Translations under genes and position numbers: made by a program | The notes under the pieces: model-generated | Database searches by the model: none | Told to the model about the DNA's origin: nothing | The model's input: only the letters and a program-made list of their open reading frames with translations | Shown here: piece by piece, positions 60,340 through 64,000 of the stretch | Position numbering within the stretch: the first letter of the stretch is position 1 | Layout: each line of letters opens with the position of its first letter | Source of the DNA: Arthrobacter sp. Bi26 | GTDB taxonomy: Bacteria; Actinomycetota; Actinomycetes; Actinomycetales; Micrococcaceae | Length of the DNA: 64,000 nucleotides | Direction of reading: 5' to 3' | Assembly (NCBI RefSeq): GCF_918697925.1 | Contig: NZ_CAKKMF010000005.1 | Coordinates: forward strand, 1 to 64,000

Positions 60340-61587
60340 TCAGTTCCGGCCCAGATAGGCTAGCACCCCGGAGAGCGCGGCACTTGTTCCGCCAACGACG
60401 GCGGCACGGGCGTCCGGTGCGAAGAACGGTGAGTGGTTGCCGGCCGGTGCGTCGCCGTCGTCGAAAAGCTCCGGGTCGAAAGCGCCAAAGGCCCAGAAAA
60501 CGCCCGGAACACCGATGGCGTCGCTGAGCCACCCTGCATCCTCCGACCCCATGCCCAGCGGCGCATCGATCAGCGCGTCGGCTCCGAAGTCCGCCGTGAA
60601 CGCCTCGATCACCCGGTCCGCCGAAGCAGGATCGTTGTAGCAGCGCGGAAAGCTGTTGAGCTCGGTGATGGTGGGCTCGGGCGCTGCCGAGGCAGCCGCT
60701 TCGGCCGAAATGATCCGCCGGATCGCAGCGAGGACCATTGCCCGGGTGTCCTCATCCGGTGTCCGGACGTTGAGGGAGAACTCGGCGGATTCCGGGATGA
60801 TGTTTTCCTTCAGGCCGGCGTGGAATGTCCCCACGGTGACAACGGCGGGTGTCGAGGGCGCCAGTTCGCGGGAGACGATGGTCTGCAGGCGCAGCACCAT
60901 CGCGGAGGCGGCGACGATCGGGTCGATGGACCTTTCCGGTTGGGAGCCGTGGGCCTGCTGGCCGTGCACGGTGATCTTCCACGAATCGGCGAGGCTCGCC
61001 ATGTGGCCGCCCCGGATAAGCAGCTTTCCCTCGCTGATGGGCATGACGTGCTGGGCAAGCACCACTTCCGGTTTGGGAGCGCGGTCCCACAGGCCGTCGT
61101 CGATCATGGCCTTGGCGCCGTAGGCGGTCTCTTCGCCGGGCTGGAAGATGAGTACCAGCGTTCCGCCCCAGAGGCGGCTGCGTTCTTTGAGCAGCGCAGC
61201 CAAGGCCAGGGCGGACGCGATGTGGGTGTCATGGCCGCAGCCGTGCATCACGGGAGCAATGCTTCCGTCCGGCAACTGGCCGTTGGCGTGGCTGGAGTAG
61301 TCCAGGCCGGTTTGTTCTGCGATGGGCAGGCCATCGGTGTCGGCGCGGAAGCCGATGACCGGGCCGTCACCGTTCCGCAGGATGCCCACAACCCCGGTCA
61401 CGCCGCAGCGGAAGGATTCAATGCCCAGCCCGGCGAGGTGGCGCTCGACGTATTCGGCGGTCTGGAATTCCTGGGCGGAGAGCTCAGGGTGAGCATGCAG
61501 GTGCTTGTAGACGCCGACATAGTCCTCTATGAACGACTCAGGAACTTCGACGGCAGGGGTCAGGCGTACGCCTGTGATGATGGTCAT
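60340..61587 (-). CDS. M20-family amidohydrolase (hippurate/IAA-amino-acid hydrolase type)
   Basis: A 415-aa metal-dependent amidohydrolase that splits N-acyl or N-aryl-acetyl amino acids. Metal and catalytic residues: MHGCGHDTHIASALALA, QPGEETAYGAKAMIDDG (Glu-Glu), AQHVMPISEG (His) and C-terminal GNHSPFFAPD (His). A dimerisation domain includes VHGQQAHGSQPERSIDPI. It is third in an operon with two membrane proteins of transporter look, so the probable scheme is import followed by deacylation. Confidence 0.92.
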   Translation of the reverse strand: MTIITGVRLTPAVEVPESFIEDYVGVYKHLHAHPELSAQEFQTAEYVERHLAGLGIESFRCGVTGVVGILRNGDGPVIGFRADTDGLPIAEQTGLDYSSHANGQLPDGSIAPVMHGCGHDTHIASALALAALLKERSRLWGGTLVLIFQPGEETAYGAKAMIDDGLWDRAPKPEVVLAQHVMPISEGKLLIRGGHMASLADSWKITVHGQQAHGSQPERSIDPIVAASAMVLRLQTIVSRELAPSTPAVVTVGTFHAGLKENIIPESAEFSLNVRTPDEDTRAMVLAAIRRIISAEAAASAAPEPTITELNSFPRCYNDPASADRVIEAFTADFGADALIDAPLGMGSEDAGWLSDAIGVPGVFWAFGAFDPELFDDGDAPAGNHSPFFAPDARAAVVGGTSAALSGVLAYLGRN

Positions 61588-61601
61588 TGCTGGCTTCCCT
61601 A

Positions 61602-62363
61602 TCAGTGGGTGGGTTCGGAAATGCGGGTGGCCTGGCTGGTTTCGGTCGACTCAGCCGCCGGGACCTGCGGATCCTCGGACCGCGCAAACCAGGAGGCGGC
61701 GATGGTGATGATGACGGCAAGCGCCGTGGCAAAGTACGTCAGTCCCGGTGCCAGTGGCACAACAGCGAAGACGATGACGGCGGCAACGATGACCGCCGCG
61801 ATGGTGGTGCGGCGGCTTTTCATGGCCATGACGCTCTGCAGCACCACGGCCCCGAAAATCGCGGGCAGGATGTAGCTGCGGGCAGTGGCGATCAGCGGCG
61901 CGGGGAGCATTCCCACGAGCCAGGTTCCCAATACGCCGACGAAGAGGATGAGGGTGGTGATGTGGACCAGCACCGCCCCGATGATGGCGCTGCCGGCGAT
62001 GAGTTCGGCGCGGCGGGTGCCCGGTTTTTCCCCGAGGTTGGCTTGGGCCACGATGGCCGCCGGCAGCAGTTTATTGGCGATGTTGCCGATCAGGAACGCC
62101 TGGTACATGGCCGAACGCCCCAGGATGGGGAAGTAGGACACCGGCTCGATCACGGCGATGATGCCGAAGGTGGCCAGAACGGCACCGACGGCGGTGACCA
62201 GTTCCAGCGGCGTCACTCCCATCCCGGTGCCGAAGGCGGCGTACAGCGCGGCAGCGAGGGAAAACAGCAGTCCGAGCCCCAGCGTGATGGGGCCCCAGAT
62301 GTTTGTGGTGCGGTCGAACGCCGAAAACTGTGCAGTTGTGTCTGTGGAAGTCGAGGTGGACAT
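61602..62363 (-). CDS. Integral membrane protein, partner of the DUF5058 gene
   Basis: A 253-aa protein with about seven hydrophobic segments, e.g. IWGPITLGLGLLFSLAAALY, LELVTAVGAVLATFGIIAVI, LIAGSAIIGAVLVHITTLIL. It has conserved-looking loops (EPVSYFPILGRSAMYQAFLI, GNIANKLLPAA). I do not know a named family. ATG 62363 with AGGAGCC. It lies between the DUF5058 gene (23 bp upstream) and the amidohydrolase gene (14 bp downstream), suggesting that the two membrane proteins form one transporter. Confidence 0.78.
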   Translation of the reverse strand: MSTSTSTDTTAQFSAFDRTTNIWGPITLGLGLLFSLAAALYAAFGTGMGVTPLELVTAVGAVLATFGIIAVIEPVSYFPILGRSAMYQAFLIGNIANKLLPAAIVAQANLGEKPGTRRAELIAGSAIIGAVLVHITTLILFVGVLGTWLVGMLPAPLIATARSYILPAIFGAVVLQSVMAMKSRRTTIAAVIVAAVIVFAVVPLAPGLTYFATALAVIITIAASWFARSEDPQVPAAESTETSQATRISEPTH

Positions 62364-62386
62364 CAGAAGGGCTCCTGTCGGTTGTT

Positions 62387-63124
62387 TCAGGCTGCTGCGG
62401 TCATGAGAAACGCGCCGGTGAGGGCCACGATGATGGACACTCCCAGCCCCCATTCGCGCAGCCACGGAAGCCGGAGCTTGTGCGCCAGCAGCAGGCAGGC
62501 GCCCATCGCCGCCGCGGAGGCGAGCATCGTGACAAGGTGGACGGGCGACTTGAGCACCTCCTGGAAAGCAAGGGTGAAGAAGGCACCCAGCAGCGCCGCC
62601 GTCGGCACGATGGCCATCACTGCAGGGTTCACCCTGCGGAGCTTGGCGTCGCCTTTGCTCAGAATGGGGGTCAGGATCAGCGCGGTCAGCATCCAGGCGA
62701 GGCCGCCGATGGTCATGGCAGCGAAGGCGATCGCAAAGATCTTCTGCGTGTACGTGGGGCCTCCCAGTTGCGCGCCCTGCGTGCCCGCTGAAATGCCGGC
62801 TGCCGCGACGTCGAAGGCCGCCGATCCAACCAGGCCGATCCGCGTCAGCACTGCGGGCGTTCCGAACAGCGGGAGCAGCGAGATGGCGATGAGCGCCACG
62901 GCAAGGGATGGACCGACGGCGGCGACCGCGCCGGAGCGGACCGAACTGGTGACCTGTGCCGGCGTCAGCTCCGCTGCTGGAGCCGCCTTCCTGATGGCCT
63001 TGAAGTATATGGCCGACTGGAGGATGACGACGGCGAAAACGCCCACCGCGGAGGCCCACAGGACAGGGTGGTGGATCAAAGCGGTGATATCTGTGGAACC
63101 GGGATCGACAGCGGCGACAACCAC
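62387..63124 (-). CDS. DUF5058-family membrane protein
   Basis: A 245-aa protein with six or seven membrane helices that I place in DUF5058 from its length, loops (GSAAFDVAAAGISAGTQGAQ, LGGPTYTQKIFAIAFAAMTI) and its neighbourhood. First gene of the operon DUF5058 - membrane protein - M20 amidohydrolase - tandem AsnC. A role as half of an importer for amidohydrolase substrates is inferred from context. Start ATG 63124. Confidence 0.7.
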   Translation of the reverse strand: MVVAAVDPGSTDITALIHHPVLWASAVGVFAVVILQSAIYFKAIRKAAPAAELTPAQVTSSVRSGAVAAVGPSLAVALIAISLLPLFGTPAVLTRIGLVGSAAFDVAAAGISAGTQGAQLGGPTYTQKIFAIAFAAMTIGGLAWMLTALILTPILSKGDAKLRRVNPAVMAIVPTAALLGAFFTLAFQEVLKSPVHLVTMLASAAAMGACLLLAHKLRLPWLREWGLGVSIIVALTGAFLMTAAA

Positions 63125-63716
63125 GTTTTTCTCCTCTGGAAACTAAGGGAACACTCCTTGTGCGAGTGTCTATAGATTGAGCTACGTGAACAGCTGGTGC
63201 CGTTTTATTTCATTTTTACAGCACCGAACGTCCATAAGTACACAGTTTCTATGTTTCAGGCAGATCACCAGAGTGAAGCAGCGACGTAAATTCGGCGGTA
63301 GCGGGGGCAGCGCCCAGGACGGCGCCTCATGGGAGCTAGGCTCAGCCCCGCGGGAAATGCCGAAGAACCGGAACGAGGCCACGGCGAATACCGCGACGAA
63401 CGAAAGTCAGGCAGCCGATCGCCGCCGCGGGCTGGGAGGGCACCACGAATTCAGGGGAAATCCTTGGCGGTCCGCTCCCAGTTCTCCTGCGCTCCAGCAG
63501 GCACTTCAGAAATGACTTGAATCCGCATGGAACAGCGTCTTTCCCCAGGACATGTCTCGTTTACCTCGTCAAGACTTGGATGCCCAGCAGCGGCAAATCC
63601 AGGGATAACACTTGAGCGGGGCGTTTGTGCAGACAGTGTCTGCATAAACTGGCCCGGTTCTGGCGGGGAGTCGTGCCGGGCATCAACCGCCGGATGGGCC
63701 GTTAGTGCGGTCAACG
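63125..63716. other. Upstream region of the DUF5058 operon, no further gene
   Basis: The first 150 bp are AT-richer than the surroundings (TTTTATTTCATTTTTAC at 63203-63219) and should hold the operon promoter. The remainder has no confident gene. Confidence 0.4.
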
Positions 63717-63828
63717 GGCTACGTCGTCGTTGAGCTCAAGACCGGTAAGTTCCAGCCCGAATACGCCGGCAAGCTCAACTTCTACGTCGCCCTCGTCGAT
63801 GACGTGCTCCTTGCCCGGGCCCGGGACG
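63717..63828 (+). pseudogene. Fragment of a DUF1016 (YhcG-type) nuclease domain
   Basis: GYVVVELKTGKFQPEYAGKL, NFYVALVDDVL is the PD-(D/E)xK core strand of DUF1016 nucleases (YVV.ELK.G.F.PE..GQ..FY). Homology starts abruptly at 63717 and fades after 63800. Remnant only. Confidence 0.72.
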
Positions 63829-63915
63829 TCTGCCTGAGCACAAAGCCGGCCCGCGCTGTTGCTCGCAACACAGCGGGGGCCGTCTGCCCGGCGCAGACCA
63901 GGTGTGCCGGTCCTC

Positions 63916-64000
63916 TACGCGGCCACGGTGATGTCCGTGTCGGCAGGGCTAAGGTGATCCTTGAGTTCGGCGATGAAGGCCTTGAGATTGGCCGAGCGGC
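63916..64000 (-). CDS. C-terminal end of an unidentified ORF, cut by window edge
   Basis: The frame RSANLKAFIAELKDHLSPAD, TDITVAA stop runs in from the right edge. Codon use is normal. It could be the end of a transposase or other enzyme; 28 codons are too few to tell. Confidence 0.35.

Noticed and set aside
60433-63146. Plus-strand open frames of 480 and 519 codons
   Set aside because: They lie antisense to the M20 amidohydrolase and membrane protein genes, which have clear motifs; the frames themselves have none.
1-64000. CRISPR array
   Set aside because: No regularly spaced repeat series was seen; the only direct repeats noticed are two 13-mers (1645) and three 11-bp-spaced heptamers (1692).

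Overview
The window comes from a high-GC actinobacterium of the Arthrobacter / Pseudarthrobacter group (Micrococcaceae). This is inferred from codon use, frequent GTG starts, an AfsR/SARP-type regulator, and a benzoate/catechol cluster with a LuxR-type rather than AraC-type regulator. It is an accessory region: compact operons separated by gene wreckage (IS3, IS110 and other insertion-sequence ends, decapitated genes, a tRNA 3' fragment).

Layout. 1-111: end of an IS3-family element. 212-4960: FAD-linked oxidase and a SARP/AfsR regulator, with an apparent SARP operator between them. 5041-10262: a redox/detoxification regulon (TetR, Old Yellow Enzyme, SDR, alpha/beta hydrolase, quinone reductase) with related operators at both ends. 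10742-16111: a beheaded SDR, a DUF6421-SDR pair and an amino-acid permease preceded by a permease-like fragment. 16291-20004: a TetR-DMT exporter pair, a membrane protein and a DHFR-like gene killed by one nonsense codon, all bracketed by inverted copies of a roughly 45-bp IS-like end.

20159-32524: an amino-acid catabolism block. Homoserine dehydrogenase, aldehyde dehydrogenase and aspartate ammonia-lyase form one operon. It is divergent from an APC permease, an alanine-racemase-type enzyme and an IclR regulator. A second IclR, a cyclase-family hydrolase and a NIF3/CutA-like protein face a homocysteine methyltransferase. The same 18-bp operator-like motif lies in both divergent promoter regions. 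I infer a catabolic route from homoserine through aspartate semialdehyde and aspartate to fumarate; this is the most interesting hypothesis in the window.

32478-34906: scrap, with truncated DUF1097, GH32 and maleylacetate reductase genes joined end to end. 35072-48911: a complete benzoate to beta-ketoadipate enol-lactone pathway: transporters BenE and BenK, dioxygenase BenABC, dehydrogenase BenD, CatA, CatB, CatC, CatR and a large LuxR-type ATPase regulator. BenC carries a fused FCD-like C-terminal domain. 50297-57000: a tRNA-Leu 3' fragment (a possible attachment site), IS110 fragments, a frameshifted TM2 gene and several small envelope/stress genes. 56981-63124: a WS/DGAT acyltransferase, then a tandem-AsnC regulator with an M20 amidohydrolase and two membrane proteins. 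The right edge holds a DUF1016 nuclease remnant and a partial unidentified ORF.
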